Shown one piece after another: positions 7,508 through 17,315 of a stretch of DNA of 64,000 nt; positions within the stretch are counted from its first letter, which is position 1; every line of letters begins with the position of its first letter. The notes under the pieces are model-generated. The model was not told the DNA's origin and did not search any database. It saw only the letters and a program-made list of their open reading frames with translations. Both the position numbers and the translations under genes were made by a program. Origin of the DNA: Chitinophagaceae bacterium (GTDB lineage: Bacteria > Bacteroidota > Bacteroidia > Chitinophagales > Chitinophagaceae); NCBI GenBank assembly GCA_025923075.1, contig JAICGN010000009.1, positions 1 through 64,000 of the forward strand, in the 5' to 3' direction.

Positions 7508-10500
7508 TTACATATTTCTTCTATACTGTCCTCCGACTTCGTAAAGTGCATGTGTTATCTGGCCAAGAGAACAGTATTTAACTGTCTCCATTAACTCTTC
7601 GAAAAGATTTCCGTTTTGTATCGCTACCGACTTTAACCGGTTCAGCATCTCATCAGCCCTGGTTTCATTTCTTGTCCAGAAAGCGTGTAGATTTTTTATC
7701 TGCTGTTCCTTTTCTTCCTTTGTACTTCTTATTACTTCATTCGGAATAATGGTGGGAGAACCCTGCTTATTTAAAAACGTATTGACGCCAACAATTGGAT
7801 ATTCACCAGTGTGTTTTTGATGTTCGTAATACAAACTTTCTTCCTGGATCTTATTTCGCTGATACATTCGTTCCATTGCTCCCAATACACCACCACGTTC
7901 GGTGATGCGGTCAAATTCGGTAAGTACGGCCTCTTCAACCAGATCAGTCAACTCTTCGATGATGAAGGACCCTTGTATGGAATTTTCCGTTTTTGCCAGG
8001 CCTAGTTCACGGTTAATAATTAACTGTATCGCCATCGCTCGTCTTACACTTTCTTCAGTCGGCGTTGTTATTGCTTCGTCATAGGCATTTGTATGAAGAG
8101 AATTGCAATTATCATAAATGGCATACAATGCCTGTAAGGTTGTACGGATATCATTGAAATCAATTTCCTGTGCATGCAAGCTTCTTCCCGATGTTTGGAT
8201 GTGATATTTCAACATCTGGCTGCGCTTATTGGCTTTGTATTTATACCGCATTGCTTTTGCCCATATCCGCCGCGCCACTCTTCCAATCACACTATATTCC
8301 GGATCCATTCCATTGCTAAAGAAAAAAGACAGGTTCGGTGCAAAGTCATCAATGTTCATTCCGCGGCTTAAATAATACTCTACATAAGTAAACCCATTTG
8401 ATAATGTAAATGCGAGCTGGGTAATAGGGTTTGCGCCTGCTTCAGCAATATGATAACCGCTGATACTTACACTATAAAAATTCCGAACCTTTTTCTGAAT
8501 AAAATATTCCTGTACATCACCCATCAGCTTTAATGCAAACTCAGTAGAAAAAATACACGTGTTTTGCGCCTGGTCCTCCTTTAAAATGTCTGCCTGCACC
8601 GTTCCTCGTACCTGTTGCAAAGCCGTTTGTTTACATTGCTCATAAATTTCTTTTGGTAAAATTTCGTCCCCTGATAATCCAAGTAATTTCAAACCAAGTC
8701 CATTATTTCCTGTTGGTAAGCGGTTTGGTGATGATGTATTATTGTATACAGGTTTAGAAAGATTTTGATATTTTTTGTTCAGCATATCATTAACCATTGA
8801 CCATTGACCATTCGCTTCAAGCCACTTTTCACATTGCTGATCTATTGCTGCATTCATAAAGAAAGCAAGCAGCATCGGCGCAGGTCCATTGATCGTCATT
8901 GAAACAGAGGTTTTCGGATCACAAAGATCAAAACCGCTGTATAATTTTTTTGCATCGTCAACGGTTGCAATACTTACTCCCGCATTACCGATCTTCCCAT
9001 AAATGTCGGGCCGAAAATCAGGATCTTCACCATAAAGTGTTACGCTATCAAAGGCGGTGGATAACCTTTTGGCCGGTTGATCGACACTTACATAATGAAA
9101 ACGTATATTGGTTCGTTCAGGTCCTCCTTCTCCGGCAAACATTCTGGTCGGATCCTCGCCTTCTCTTTTTAACGGAAATACACCCGCAGTAAATGGAAAA
9201 GATCCCGGCACGTTCTCCTGCGCCTGCCAACGCAGCAAGTCACCCCAATCTTTATATTTTGGTAAAACAACTTTGGGGATCCTGGTACCTGATAGACTTT
9301 TACTAAACATTTCCTGCTTGATTACTTTATCACGAACCTTATATTCATAATAATCCTTGCCGTAAGCTTTTACTTTTTCCTGCCAGTTCGTAATCAGCTT
9401 TTTTGCGACTGGTGTCAATTTTTCCTCATAGAACAATTTCATCTTTTCAAGCACGGCAGTAGAATAACCCTGGGACCCTTGTGCAAATGAAAAATCTCTC
9501 ATTTCATCCAATACTCCCTGTAACTGATAAAGTTTTGAAGCAATTTCTGACTGCTCTTTAACCAATTGATCATAACCCCGGTTGTTCTCGCTTATTTCAC
9601 TTAAATACCTGACCCTGTTAGAAGGAATAATCGCCTGTGTAACTTTAGCTGTTTCGGAAAAATGATACTCGCCAAATGAATTCTTTGTTTTTGCTTCTAT
9701 TTTTTTCAGCAACATCCCGAACAAATGATTTACTCCGTCATCATTAAACTTACTTGCCACGGTACCAATAACCGGCAGTTCATCGTCTTTTGCCGTAAAC
9801 AACTGGTGATTTCTTTTGTATTGCTTTCTTACGTCATTCAAAGAATCTAATGCCCCTGCTTTATCAAACTTATTAATGCAGATAAGATCCGCAAAGTCAA
9901 GCATATTGATCTTTTCCAATTGCGATGCAGCACCGTACTCGGGCGTCATCACATACATGCTTACATCGCAATGATCGAGAATACTTGCATCACTTTGCCC
10001 AACCCCTGCACTTTCCAAAACAATAAAATCAAAGCCTGCTGCTTTACATATATCAATCGCTTCCTGCACAGCGCCACTTAATGCAGTATTATCATCTCTT
10101 GTAGCTAATGACCGCATATAAGCTCTTGGATGAGAGATCGAGTTCATTCTTATCCGGTCACCCAACAAAGCACCACCGGTTTTTTTCTTTGATGGATCAA
10201 CAGAAATAATTGCAATTGTTTTATCGGAAAAATTGCTCAAGAAGCGACGAACGATCTCATCTGTCACAGACGATTTACCGGCACCACCAGTCCCTGTTAT
10301 GCCTAAGACCGGTATTGTGCTGGCTCCTGGCTCCTGACGCCTGACTTCCGGCTTACCATTGTTTTCTGCATTTGTAATTTCTCTCGCAATCACCCTTACA
10401 TCCTTCACTTCTCCTAATTTCAAAGGAGTTTTGTAATCTGCTTTTCCATTTAATTGAATATCGCATTGCATGATCACATCTTCAATCATTGCTTCCAATC

Positions 10501-10879
10501 CCATCTTTCTTCCATCATCTGGAGAATAAATTTTTGTGATTCCATATTTGTGCAAGTCCTCGATCTCTTCGGGTAAAATAGTTCCGCCTCCGCCTCCAAA
10601 AATTTTTATATGGCCGCAACCATTTTCATTCAACAGGTCTTTCATGTATTTAAAGAACTCTACGTGTCCTCCCTGGTAGCTGGTGATCGCAATTCCCTGG
10701 ACATCTTCCTCAATTGCAGCTTCCACAATTTCTTTTACTGAACGATTGTGCCCAAGATGAATGATCTCTGCTCCTTTTGATTGCATGATCCGTCGCATAA
10801 TATTAATTGCAACATCATGCCCGTCAAATAACGAAGCCGCAGTAACTATCCTGACTTTATTTTTTGGGCTGTATGCCAT
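7508..10879 (-). CDS. icmF: Fused isobutyryl-CoA mutase IcmF
   Basis: A single chain of about 1123 residues with three parts. First is a cobalamin-binding domain (DGHDVAI with the lower-ligand His near residue 21, and GGHVEFF). Next is a MeaI-like GTPase chaperone (P-loop GTGGAGKSS near 196-204). Last is the large acyl-CoA mutase domain ([22 protein letters not shown]). IcmF interconverts isobutyryl- and butyryl-CoA using adenosylcobalamin. I start it at the ATG at 10877-10879 ([10 protein letters not shown]). The longer frame from 10924 would include a promoter-like TATTTTTG, and its extra residues match nothing in the family. Two heptamer arrays lie inside the gene at variable segments. Confidence 0.95.
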   Translation of the reverse strand: MAYSPKNKVRIVTAASLFDGHDVAINIMRRIMQSKGAEIIHLGHNRSVKEIVEAAIEEDVQGIAITSYQGGHVEFFKYMKDLLNENGCGHIKIFGGGGGTILPEEIEDLHKYGITKIYSPDDGRKMGLEAMIEDVIMQCDIQLNGKADYKTPLKLGEVKDVRVIAREITNAENNGKPEVRRQEPGASTIPVLGITGTGGAGKSSVTDEIVRRFLSNFSDKTIAIISVDPSKKKTGGALLGDRIRMNSISHPRAYMRSLATRDDNTALSGAVQEAIDICKAAGFDFIVLESAGVGQSDASILDHCDVSMYVMTPEYGAASQLEKINMLDFADLICINKFDKAGALDSLNDVRKQYKRNHQLFTAKDDELPVIGTVASKFNDDGVNHLFGMLLKKIEAKTKNSFGEYHFSETAKVTQAIIPSNRVRYLSEISENNRGYDQLVKEQSEIASKLYQLQGVLDEMRDFSFAQGSQGYSTAVLEKMKLFYEEKLTPVAKKLITNWQEKVKAYGKDYYEYKVRDKVIKQEMFSKSLSGTRIPKVVLPKYKDWGDLLRWQAQENVPGSFPFTAGVFPLKREGEDPTRMFAGEGGPERTNIRFHYVSVDQPAKRLSTAFDSVTLYGEDPDFRPDIYGKIGNAGVSIATVDDAKKLYSGFDLCDPKTSVSMTINGPAPMLLAFFMNAAIDQQCEKWLEANGQWSMVNDMLNKKYQNLSKPVYNNTSSPNRLPTGNNGLGLKLLGLSGDEILPKEIYEQCKQTALQQVRGTVQADILKEDQAQNTCIFSTEFALKLMGDVQEYFIQKKVRNFYSVSISGYHIAEAGANPITQLAFTLSNGFTYVEYYLSRGMNIDDFAPNLSFFFSNGMDPEYSVIGRVARRIWAKAMRYKYKANKRSQMLKYHIQTSGRSLHAQEIDFNDIRTTLQALYAIYDNCNSLHTNAYDEAITTPTEESVRRAMAIQLIINRELGLAKTENSIQGSFIIEELTDLVEEAVLTEFDRITERGGVLGAMERMYQRNKIQEESLYYEHQKHTGEYPIVGVNTFLNKQGSPTIIPNEVIRSTKEEKEQQIKNLHAFWTRNETRADEMLNRLKSVAIQNGNLFEELMETVKYCSLGQITHALYEVGGQYRRNM
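8788..8815 (-). repeat. Heptanucleotide tandem array in icmF
   Basis: On the plus strand four 7-bp units run without gaps: CATTAAC, CATTGAC, CATTGAC, CATTCGC. They lie in frame in a variable loop of the mutase domain (protein [10 protein letters not shown]). Confidence 0.75.
10321..10348 (-). repeat. Second heptanucleotide array in icmF
   Basis: Plus-strand units are TGGCTCC, TGGCTCC, TGACGCC, TGACTTC. They encode the linker ([10 protein letters not shown]) between the cobalamin and GTPase domains. On the coding strand the units read GTCAGGn or GCCAGGn. Confidence 0.7.
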
Positions 10880-10886
10880 CGAACTA

Positions 10887-10894
10887 CAAAAATA
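10887..10894 (-). promoter_or_regulatory. -7 element of the icmF promoter
   Basis: The minus strand reads TATTTTTG, a match to the Bacteroidota TAnnTTTG element, ending 7 nt before the chosen ATG. Transcription would begin at or next to the start codon, suggesting a leaderless or near-leaderless message. Confidence 0.55.
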
Positions 10895-10984
10895 GACGAA
10901 AAAGCTAATGCCTGTTAGTGACACAAGCTATTGATTTCAAACTCCTCCAAAAGCATTCCTTTCAAAGGTTTGGGTGGGGTTTAT

Positions 10985-10992
10985 TACATTTG
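10985..10992 (+). promoter_or_regulatory. -7 element of the kinase-RapZ promoter
   Basis: TACATTTG matches TAnnTTTG and ends 4 nt before the ATG at 10997. The frame could extend upstream to 10931, but the promoter position argues for 10997 and a leaderless message. Confidence 0.6.
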
Positions 10993-10996
10993 CCAC

Positions 10997-12487
10997 ATGC
11001 AGCAGATCATCGAATCTACGCTTCAACTATATGAAAAATGGCGCGGAAAGGAAGCGGTTTCTATTGACGTACTCCCGCGGTCAGGCAGTGAAAGAAGATA
11101 TTTTCGCATTCATGAACAGGGCGGTCCTAGTGTTATTGCCACGTATGGGGCTAATATAAAAGAAAATGAAACTTTTTTTTATTTCTCTGAGAATTTCTTC
11201 CGCAAACAACTACCTGTGGCAAATATCCTTGCCATCAGTGATGATCGTATGTTTTACCTGCAGGAAGATTTTGGTGATATCTCACTAATTGACAGGCTAG
11301 AATCTGAAGGCTATACCGATGAGATCTATAAACTTTTCCAAAAAAGTTTGCAAACACTTGCAATGCTTCAAGTAAAAGGCGATGCAGGACTTGACTATGA
11401 TCGCTGCCTTACAAATAAAGACTTTGGCAGACAGGCGATCATGGCTGATCTGTTATACTTCAAATATTATTTTTTAGATGCACTAAGAAAACCATATGAC
11501 AAACAAAAACTGATCGATGATTTTGAAGCGCTGAGTAATTATTTAACTCATACCGAGTATAAATATTTCATGTTCCGCGATTTTCAAAGCAGGAATATCA
11601 TGGTAACCTCACCCATGTCCTCCTCAGGAGGGGGAAAGGGAGAGGCTATACACTTTATAGATTACCAGGGCGGAATGAAAGGAGCCCCGCAATATGATGT
11701 GGCAAGTATGCTTTGGCAGGCAAGAGCAAACTTAAATGATGAATGGAAAGAAAGGCTATTGAATGATTATATCATTGCTTTGGAGAAAATAATTGGATCG
11801 AAGGTCAACAAAACAGTTTTTAAAAGCCAGTACAATGGTTATGTAATGATCCGCCTGCTGCAGGTACTGGGTGCATACGGTTTTCGTGGTTTATTTGAAC
11901 GCAAAGCACATTTTTTAACAAGCATTCCTTTGGCATTAACCAATTTAAAATGGTTTATAAACCATCAAAGCATCGGAATTTCATTGCCTGAATTTAAAAA
12001 GGTGCTTGATATCTGCGTAGATGATGAGATCATTCAGCAGTTTACTCCCCTGCAGGCAAATGAGAAAACGCCATTAATAATAAAGATCAATAGCTTCTCC
12101 TATAAAAAAGGATTGCCTGATGATAGCACGGGGCATGGTGGCGGGTTCGTTTTTGATTGTCGCGGCATTTTGAATCCGGGAAGGATCGAAGAATTCAAAT
12201 CACAAACCGGTCGTGATAAATCAGTAATAGATTTCCTTGAACAACAAACCAAAATGAATGACTTTCTCAACAGCGTGTTTGATATTGTAGATATTACTGT
12301 TGAAGATTACCTCAAAAGAGATTTTGAAAGTTTGATGATCAGCTTCGGCTGTACCGGCGGGCAACACCGCAGCGTATATGCGGCCGATGCGTTGGCAAGG
12401 CATTTAAAAAATAAGTTCAAGGTGAAAATTGAGCTAAAGCATCACATTCAGGACGAAAAGAAATGGATCAATACCCCCAACCCCTAA
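10997..12487 (+). CDS. AmgK-like sugar kinase fused to a RapZ C-terminal domain
   Basis: A 496-residue two-domain protein. Residues about 1-330 form an aminoglycoside-phosphotransferase-type kinase: GSERRYFRI, catalytic loop FRDFQSRNIM and metal loop IDYQGG. This resembles AmgK, which phosphorylates MurNAc/GlcNAc at C1. Residues about 355-490 match the RapZ C-terminal domain (HGGGFVFDCRG, GCTGGQHRSV), which in enteric bacteria senses glucosamine-6-phosphate; the RapZ P-loop domain is absent. A MurU-like gene lies just downstream, which supports a cell-wall sugar role. A dispersed repeat sits in frame between the catalytic and metal loops (11607-11645), and the last codons lie inside the DUF559 cassette arm. 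Confidence 0.88.
   Translation: MQQIIESTLQLYEKWRGKEAVSIDVLPRSGSERRYFRIHEQGGPSVIATYGANIKENETFFYFSENFFRKQLPVANILAISDDRMFYLQEDFGDISLIDRLESEGYTDEIYKLFQKSLQTLAMLQVKGDAGLDYDRCLTNKDFGRQAIMADLLYFKYYFLDALRKPYDKQKLIDDFEALSNYLTHTEYKYFMFRDFQSRNIMVTSPMSSSGGGKGEAIHFIDYQGGMKGAPQYDVASMLWQARANLNDEWKERLLNDYIIALEKIIGSKVNKTVFKSQYNGYVMIRLLQVLGAYGFRGLFERKAHFLTSIPLALTNLKWFINHQSIGISLPEFKKVLDICVDDEIIQQFTPLQANEKTPLIIKINSFSYKKGLPDDSTGHGGGFVFDCRGILNPGRIEEFKSQTGRDKSVIDFLEQQTKMNDFLNSVFDIVDITVEDYLKRDFESLMISFGCTGGQHRSVYAADALARHLKNKFKVKIELKHHIQDEKKWINTPNP
11607..11645 (+). repeat. Dispersed palindromic repeat inside the kinase domain
   Basis: A C/T-rich then G-rich stretch centred on CCTCCTCAGGAGG lies between RNIMV and HFIDYQGG. 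It encodes about 13 extra residues rich in Ser and Gly in a surface loop between two catalytic motifs. Confidence 0.65.
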
Positions 12488-12495
12488 AGGGGAGT
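12471..12495 (+). repeat. Left arm of 25-bp inverted repeat flanking the DUF559 gene
   Basis: A 25-bp sequence with core CCCCTAAAGGGG. Its reverse complement matches 12904-12928 at 23 of 25 positions. The TAA stop of the kinase-RapZ gene (12485-12487) lies inside it, so the C-terminus NTPNP is repeat-encoded. Confidence 0.85.
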
Positions 12496-12514
12496 AATGA
12501 AACTTTAAAAAATT

Positions 12515-12895
12515 ATGGAAAAAAAAATGCATGCCGGCGCAATTAAGCCGCTATACCAAAGGGCACGAGAATTTCGAAATAATGCCACGCATGCTGAAAC
12601 CATCTTATGGGGATACTTAAAAACGAAGCCATTGGGTTACAAATTTCGCAGGCAACATCTATATTCAAATTATATACTTGATTTTTATTGTCATGCTATA
12701 AAATTGGTTATTGAAGTAGATGGTCCGATACATGATATGCTTGAAGTTAAAATCAATGATGGGCAAAGACAAAGCACATTACAGAACGATGGATTATTCG
12801 TGTTAAGATTTTCAAATGAAACGGTAGAAAAAAAATCAGAACTCGTTGTTCTTGAGATTGAAAATTTCTTATTAAAAAAGAAAAATGAAAAATAG
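12515..12895 (+). CDS. DUF559 (Vsr/restriction-endonuclease-fold) nuclease
   Basis: A 126-residue protein with the DUF559 pattern: REFRNNATHAETILWGYLK at the start, then KFRRQHLYSNYILDFYC and IEVDGPIHD, matching the PD-(D/E)xK-like core. Similar small proteins are common and scattered in Bacteroidota; their role is unknown. It is inserted between two genes that belong together functionally (kinase-RapZ and MurU) and is bracketed by 25-bp inverted repeats. The arrangement suggests a mobile or selfish gene cassette. Confidence 0.88.
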   Translation: MEKKMHAGAIKPLYQRAREFRNNATHAETILWGYLKTKPLGYKFRRQHLYSNYILDFYCHAIKLVIEVDGPIHDMLEVKINDGQRQSTLQNDGLFVLRFSNETVEKKSELVVLEIENFLLKKKNEK

Positions 12896-12903
12896 GGATG
12901 CCA

Positions 12904-12928
12904 ACTCCCCTTTAGGGGCCGGGGGTAT
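12904..12928 (+). repeat. Right arm of 25-bp inverted repeat flanking the DUF559 gene
   Basis: Core CCCCTTTAGGGG. It pairs with the left arm at 12471-12495 with two mismatches. The ATG chosen for the murU-like gene begins at 12927, on the last two bases of this arm. Confidence 0.85.
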
Positions 12929-13676
12929 GCAGGCAATGATTTTTTCCGCCGGGCTCGGCACAAGATTTAAACCATGGACTGATAAGTATCCAAAAGCTCT
13001 TGCAATTGTAAATAATAAATCATTGCTGCAAAGAAACATTGAGTATTTACAACAATACGGAATTAAAGATGTTGTTGTCAATGTTCATCATTTCGCTGAT
13101 CAGCTGATTGAGGCTATCATAAAAAGCAAAGGATGGGGAAGTAAAATCACGATAAGTGATGAACGGGATAAGGTGCTTGAAACTGGAGGCGGTTTATTGA
13201 AAGCAAAAGAATTTTTTATCCCGGGTGAAAGATTCATAACCTGCAACGCAGATATTCTTACCGATCTTGATATAAATAAGCTGATCGCATTTCACACTGA
13301 AAAAAAAGCATTGGTCACATTTGGCGTTACACAAAGAAAAACTTCCCGCTATCTTTTGTTTGATGAAACGGATCGCCTTTGGGGCTGGAGAAATGCAACA
13401 ACCGGAGAAGAAAAAGGCCCCATCTTATCCTTCCAACAAGGGGAAGGAATAAAAGACACTATTATCGAAAAAGCCTATAGTTGTGTGGTTGTTTTTGAAT
13501 ATGATGTTTTCAGATTAATGGAAGAAAAGGAATTCTTAGGAAAATTTTCACTTATTGATGTATACCTCGCTTTAGCCGCTGAGCATCTAATTTTTGGTTT
13601 TGATCATACCGGGGATAGGTTCGTGGACGTTGGAAAACCCGAAAGCATCGCCATAGCTGAATCAGTTTTCCCCTAA
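12927..13676 (+). CDS. murU: MurU-like MurNAc-1-phosphate uridylyltransferase
   Basis: A 249-residue nucleotidyltransferase. [22 protein letters not shown] is the nucleotide-binding start, followed by the metal aspartate in [18 protein letters not shown] is near the end. In the AmgK-MurU salvage route this enzyme makes UDP-MurNAc from MurNAc-1-P. The AmgK-like kinase gene lies just upstream, interrupted only by the DUF559 cassette. The frame opens at 12885, overlapping DUF559, but the first 14 residues come from repeat sequence, so ATG 12927 is preferred. Substrate assignment rests on this context. Confidence 0.82.
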   Translation: MQAMIFSAGLGTRFKPWTDKYPKALAIVNNKSLLQRNIEYLQQYGIKDVVVNVHHFADQLIEAIIKSKGWGSKITISDERDKVLETGGGLLKAKEFFIPGERFITCNADILTDLDINKLIAFHTEKKALVTFGVTQRKTSRYLLFDETDRLWGWRNATTGEEKGPILSFQQGEGIKDTIIEKAYSCVVVFEYDVFRLMEEKEFLGKFSLIDVYLALAAEHLIFGFDHTGDRFVDVGKPESIAIAESVFP

Positions 13677-13756
13677 CCATGGATTGGTTTTTTAAACGGT
13701 ATGTTCATTCTTATCGATTTAAATTATATTACACGCCGATTTTAAAAAATATCTAC

Positions 13757-15700
13757 ATGAAGAAAGTTATTGTTGGATTTATTTTATCAGTAATTGCTGT
13801 AACGCAATATGCGCAGGTAACAAAATATGATAACAAAGAAGCATTTTATCCTCAATTCTATCCTTACCCCGGAAATGATTTTCGCAGTGCAAGTGGTGAA
13901 CCGGGACCAAAGTACTGGCAGAACCGTGCTGATTATAAGATCAACGCAACACTCGACACAGGTTCTCACAAAGTAATTGGTGACGTTGAGATTACTTACA
14001 CTAATAACAGCCCGGATAATTTAAAATTCCTATGGCTACAGCTCGATCAGAATATTTACCGTGAGGATTCCCGTGGCTCGGCAACTACCACACAAGCAGG
14101 TGGTCGTTGGGCAAATACAAAATTTACCGAAGGAGAAGTGATAAAATCAATAAGTGTTGACGCAGCAAAGCCGTATACTCCAAAGTATATTGTAACAGAT
14201 ACAAGAATGCAAGTGTGGTTGAATGATGCATTAAAAGCTTCCGGCAATAAAATAAAATTGAAGATCAGTTTTGAATTTACGGTGCCTGAGTATGGAACCG
14301 ACCGCATGGGAAGATTAAAAACAAAAAATGGAATAGTCTACGAAGTAGCACAGTGGTTTCCCCGCTTATGTGTATATGATGATATCCAGGGTTGGAACAC
14401 CTTGCCTTATATCGGGCAAGGAGAGTTTTACCTTGAATACGGAGACCTGGAATATACCATCACGGCACCATCTGATCTGATCGTTGTTGGTTCAGGCGAG
14501 TTATTGAATCCGCAGGATTGCTATACAGCAGAGCAGCAAAAAAGATGGGCTGAGGCAAAGAACAGTGATAAGACAGTGGTCATCCGTGGTGAAAAAGAAA
14601 TAAGGGACGCATCATCAAGACCGGCTAAACCAAACTGCACATGGAAATTTAAGATTGCTAATGCCAGAGATGTGGCATGGGGTGCCTCAAAAGCATTTGT
14701 GCTGGATGCAGCCAAAATTAATTTGCCCAGTGGCAAGAAATCAATGGCCATCAGTGCTTATCCTGTTGAAAGTATAAAGAAAAATGGATGGCAACGTAGT
14801 ACTGAGTTTGTAAAAGGTTCCGTCGAACATTATTCAAAAAAATGGTTTGAGTATCCTTATGCTGCTGCCACGAATGTTGCCGGAATCGTTGGTGGTATGG
14901 AATACCCCGGCATCGTGTTTTGTGGTTATACGGCAAGTGGTGGTGGCTTATGGGGCGTTACTGATCACGAATTTGGTCATACCTGGTTTCCCATGATCGT
15001 TGGTAATAATGAAAGAAAATATGCATGGATGGATGAAGGCTTTAATACGTTTATTAATGGTCTTTCGACGGACGAATTTAATAACGGAGAGTTTGCCTCA
15101 GCGTCATTTTTTTCGGGCGATCTCACTAATTATGTTTTTAAGGATGATATGGATGGATTATTCAATGCGCCGGATGTGATCGGGCAGAACGATCTTGGTA
15201 TTGCAGCTTATGAAAAACCATCGATCATGTTAAATGCCTTGCGTGAAGTAGTGCTTGGAGCAGATCGGTTTGATCTGGCCTTCCGTGAATTTATAAACCG
15301 TTGGGCATTCAAACATCCTACCCCATGGGATTTCTTTCATACTATGGAAAATGTTTCAGGCGAAGACCTGGGTTGGTTTTGGCGCGGATGGGTGCTGAAT
15401 ACGTGGAAGCTGGATCAATCGCTAAAAGATGTAAAATATATCCGCAATGATCCGAGTAATGGAGTGAATATTACTATTGAAAACCTGGAGAAAATGCCAA
15501 TGCCGGTTTTGATCCAGATAAAAGAAGAGAATGGAAAAATCCACGATCTGAAACTCCCCGTAGAGGTCTGGCAGCGTGGCTCGACATGGACATTCCATGT
15601 AAATACAACAAGCAATGTGACGGATGTAATACTTGACCCTGACAAAAAGCTACCCGATGTGAATCGAAATAATAATAAAATGAAGGAAAAACCTTTTTGA
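13757..15700 (+). CDS. M1 family aminopeptidase-like metallopeptidase, secreted
   Basis: A 647-residue protein starting at ATG 13757 ([20 protein letters not shown]), which gives a clear signal peptide; the open frame upstream to 13679 is not needed. The gluzincin site is complete: H404-E-F-G-H408 and E427 in WMDEGF, spaced by 18 residues. GGMEYPG stands where the substrate-binding GxMEN motif is expected. It probably trims peptides in the periplasm. It follows the murU-like gene by 80 bp. Confidence 0.93.
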   Translation: MKKVIVGFILSVIAVTQYAQVTKYDNKEAFYPQFYPYPGNDFRSASGEPGPKYWQNRADYKINATLDTGSHKVIGDVEITYTNNSPDNLKFLWLQLDQNIYREDSRGSATTTQAGGRWANTKFTEGEVIKSISVDAAKPYTPKYIVTDTRMQVWLNDALKASGNKIKLKISFEFTVPEYGTDRMGRLKTKNGIVYEVAQWFPRLCVYDDIQGWNTLPYIGQGEFYLEYGDLEYTITAPSDLIVVGSGELLNPQDCYTAEQQKRWAEAKNSDKTVVIRGEKEIRDASSRPAKPNCTWKFKIANARDVAWGASKAFVLDAAKINLPSGKKSMAISAYPVESIKKNGWQRSTEFVKGSVEHYSKKWFEYPYAAATNVAGIVGGMEYPGIVFCGYTASGGGLWGVTDHEFGHTWFPMIVGNNERKYAWMDEGFNTFINGLSTDEFNNGEFASASFFSGDLTNYVFKDDMDGLFNAPDVIGQNDLGIAAYEKPSIMLNALREVVLGADRFDLAFREFINRWAFKHPTPWDFFHTMENVSGEDLGWFWRGWVLNTWKLDQSLKDVKYIRNDPSNGVNITIENLEKMPMPVLIQIKEENGKIHDLKLPVEVWQRGSTWTFHVNTTSNVTDVILDPDKKLPDVNRNNNKMKEKPF

Positions 15701-15706
15701 TAAAAA

Positions 15707-15732
15707 AGCCCTCCGAACAGGAGGGTTTTTTT
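15707..15732 (+). terminator. Intrinsic terminator after the M1 peptidase
   Basis: CCCTCC/GGAGGG stem (15709-15714, 15720-15725) with a 5-nt loop, followed by seven T. Confidence 0.88.
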
Positions 15733-15748
15733 ATAATTTGCAATTACA

Positions 15749-16183
15749 ATGCGAGCTGTCATTATTGGTTTTGGATTACTTATTCTTTGCTTGCTGGTCT
15801 TGTTCAAGATCGGCGAAGTAAATTTTACCAAAGGCAATGTAAGATTGGAGGTGATCGTAGCAATTGTGGCATTGATCTTCTTTTTTGTTGGCCTTTACTT
15901 TAACAACCAGGCACAGAAAAAAACGTCCGGGAATAGTAGTGAACCATTAGTTTCGACACAAGGCATAGACTATGACCAGATCAAAAAAGTGGGACTTACT
16001 CAACGGGAACATGATGTACTTGTAAAAATGGCAGACGGATTAAGCAACCAGGAAATTGCAGAGCATTTATTTCTGTCTGAAAGCACGGTGAAAACGCATG
16101 TCTCCAATATTCTTTTTAAGCTGGATGCAAAACGAAGAACGCAAGCCGTCCAGGCAGCTAAAAAACTGAAAATTGTAGCGTAG
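15749..16183 (+). CDS. Membrane-anchored LuxR-type regulator
   Basis: A 144-residue protein with two N-terminal transmembrane segments (about residues 3-20 and 34-52), a short linker, and a C-terminal LuxR/GerE helix-turn-helix (LTQREHDVLVKMADGLSNQEIAEHLFLSES). There is no receiver domain. It would keep a DNA-binding domain at the inner membrane. Control by membrane state or proteolytic release is possible but not shown. It is followed by a DUF4199 membrane protein gene. Confidence 0.85.
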   Translation: MRAVIIGFGLLILCLLVLFKIGEVNFTKGNVRLEVIVAIVALIFFFVGLYFNNQAQKKTSGNSSEPLVSTQGIDYDQIKKVGLTQREHDVLVKMADGLSNQEIAEHLFLSESTVKTHVSNILFKLDAKRRTQAVQAAKKLKIVA

Positions 16184-16287
16184 TACGCTGCAGGACCATT
16201 GTTTTCCAACGAAGGAATGAGCTATTTCATGCTTTCGGATGAAAAGAAAAGTTCTTTGCTGCAGTAGTTTGCATAAAACTTTTAATT

Positions 16288-16809
16288 ATGAAATCAACTG
16301 TTTATCGCTACGGCATTTATGCCACATTAACTATTGTTGGGCTGTCATGGGGCGTTTTCTTCCTCCTAAAAAATCTGGGCCAGGGCTTACAGGAAGCGGC
16401 CGGCTACCTAAGTATCCTGCTGGCAATGATCTTTATTTTTTTGGGTATCCGTCATTTCCGCGATCGGGTAAATGGAGGCTATCTGAGTTTTAGCCAGGGT
16501 TTGAAGATCGGGGTGTTGATCGTCCTAATTCCGGCGGTGGCTTTTGGACTTTTCGATATCCTTTATACAGAGGTCCTCAACCCAACCTGGAAAGAGGATT
16601 ATTACTCCAAGTACATAGAGGATCTAAGAAAATCTGTTGCAGCCGATAAGCTCGATGCAGCGATCAAAAAAGCAGAGAAAGAAAAAGAGATGTTCTCAAA
16701 CCCTCTGTTTCAATTCCTATTAATGGGCGGAACTGTATTTATCATTGGTTTTATCGTTGCAATTATTTCTTCACTGACGCTACGCAGAAGTAAAACTGCG
16801 ATTGCCTGA
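16288..16809 (+). CDS. DUF4199 membrane protein
   Basis: A 173-residue protein with four predicted membrane helices (about residues 9-28, 40-53, 70-92 and 144-164) and a charged helical segment at 105-135, the DUF4199 pattern common in Bacteroidota. The function is unknown. Its stop lies 25 bp before the VOC gene start. Confidence 0.85.
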   Translation: MKSTVYRYGIYATLTIVGLSWGVFFLLKNLGQGLQEAAGYLSILLAMIFIFLGIRHFRDRVNGGYLSFSQGLKIGVLIVLIPAVAFGLFDILYTEVLNPTWKEDYYSKYIEDLRKSVAADKLDAAIKKAEKEKEMFSNPLFQFLLMGGTVFIIGFIVAIISSLTLRRSKTAIA

Positions 16810-16834
16810 ATTAATAACCCTTCAAAAATTTTTT

Positions 16835-17278
16835 ATGACTGCAGATCAAATAAAAGATACCACAACGCCGCGGGTCACTGGGATTGGCGGCATCTTCTTT
16901 TATTCCAAAAATCCCAAAGCCACGAACGAATGGTATGGTAAAAATTTAGGATTGGCGATCGATGAGTGGGGTTCACCATTTGAGGTCAGAAATGCTAACA
17001 GGCCTGAAGAGATCAATTATCTTAGATGGTCATCTTTCGATGAAACAAGTGATTACTTTAAACCCTCTGATAAGGAATTCATGATCAATTACAGGGTAAA
17101 TAATATCGAAGGATTGGTAAAGAAACTCAGGGATAATGGGGTAAGCATAGTAGATAATATCCAGGTGTATGAATACGGAAAGTTTGTTCACATAATGGAT
17201 AATGAAGGAAACAAGATCGAATTATGGGAACCTGTTGACAGCGTTTTTACAGCAATGGGTGGAGTAACTACGAAATGA
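16835..17278 (+). CDS. VOC (glyoxalase/bleomycin-resistance fold) protein
   Basis: A 147-residue protein with the paired beta-alpha-beta modules of the VOC superfamily: GIGGIFFYSKNPKATNEWYGKNLGL and VHIMDNEGNKIELWEP, the last containing the usual C-terminal metal-ligand Glu. ATG 16835 is chosen over an upstream TTG overlapping the DUF4199 gene. The substrate is unknown. Confidence 0.85.
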   Translation: MTADQIKDTTTPRVTGIGGIFFYSKNPKATNEWYGKNLGLAIDEWGSPFEVRNANRPEEINYLRWSSFDETSDYFKPSDKEFMINYRVNNIEGLVKKLRDNGVSIVDNIQVYEYGKFVHIMDNEGNKIELWEPVDSVFTAMGGVTTK

Positions 17279-17315
17279 ACCAGCAAATTTTTTCTAACAG
17301 ATAAAAAATCATGTA

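Noticed and set aside
8788-10348. Possibility that the short tandem repeats in icmF are sequencing or assembly artefacts
   Set aside because: The reading frame is preserved on both sides, units are imperfect rather than identical, and similar arrays occur at other loci.
10931-10996. N-terminal extension of the kinase-RapZ frame
   Set aside because: A TAnnTTTG element lies inside it 4 nt before the next ATG, and the extension has no similarity to the kinase family.
12885-12926. Upstream start for the murU-like gene overlapping DUF559
   Set aside because: The extra residues are encoded by the repeat arm, and the nucleotidyltransferase fold begins at MQAMIFSAG.
13679-13756. N-terminal extension of the M1 peptidase
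   Set aside because: It would bury the signal peptide that begins at ATG 13757.
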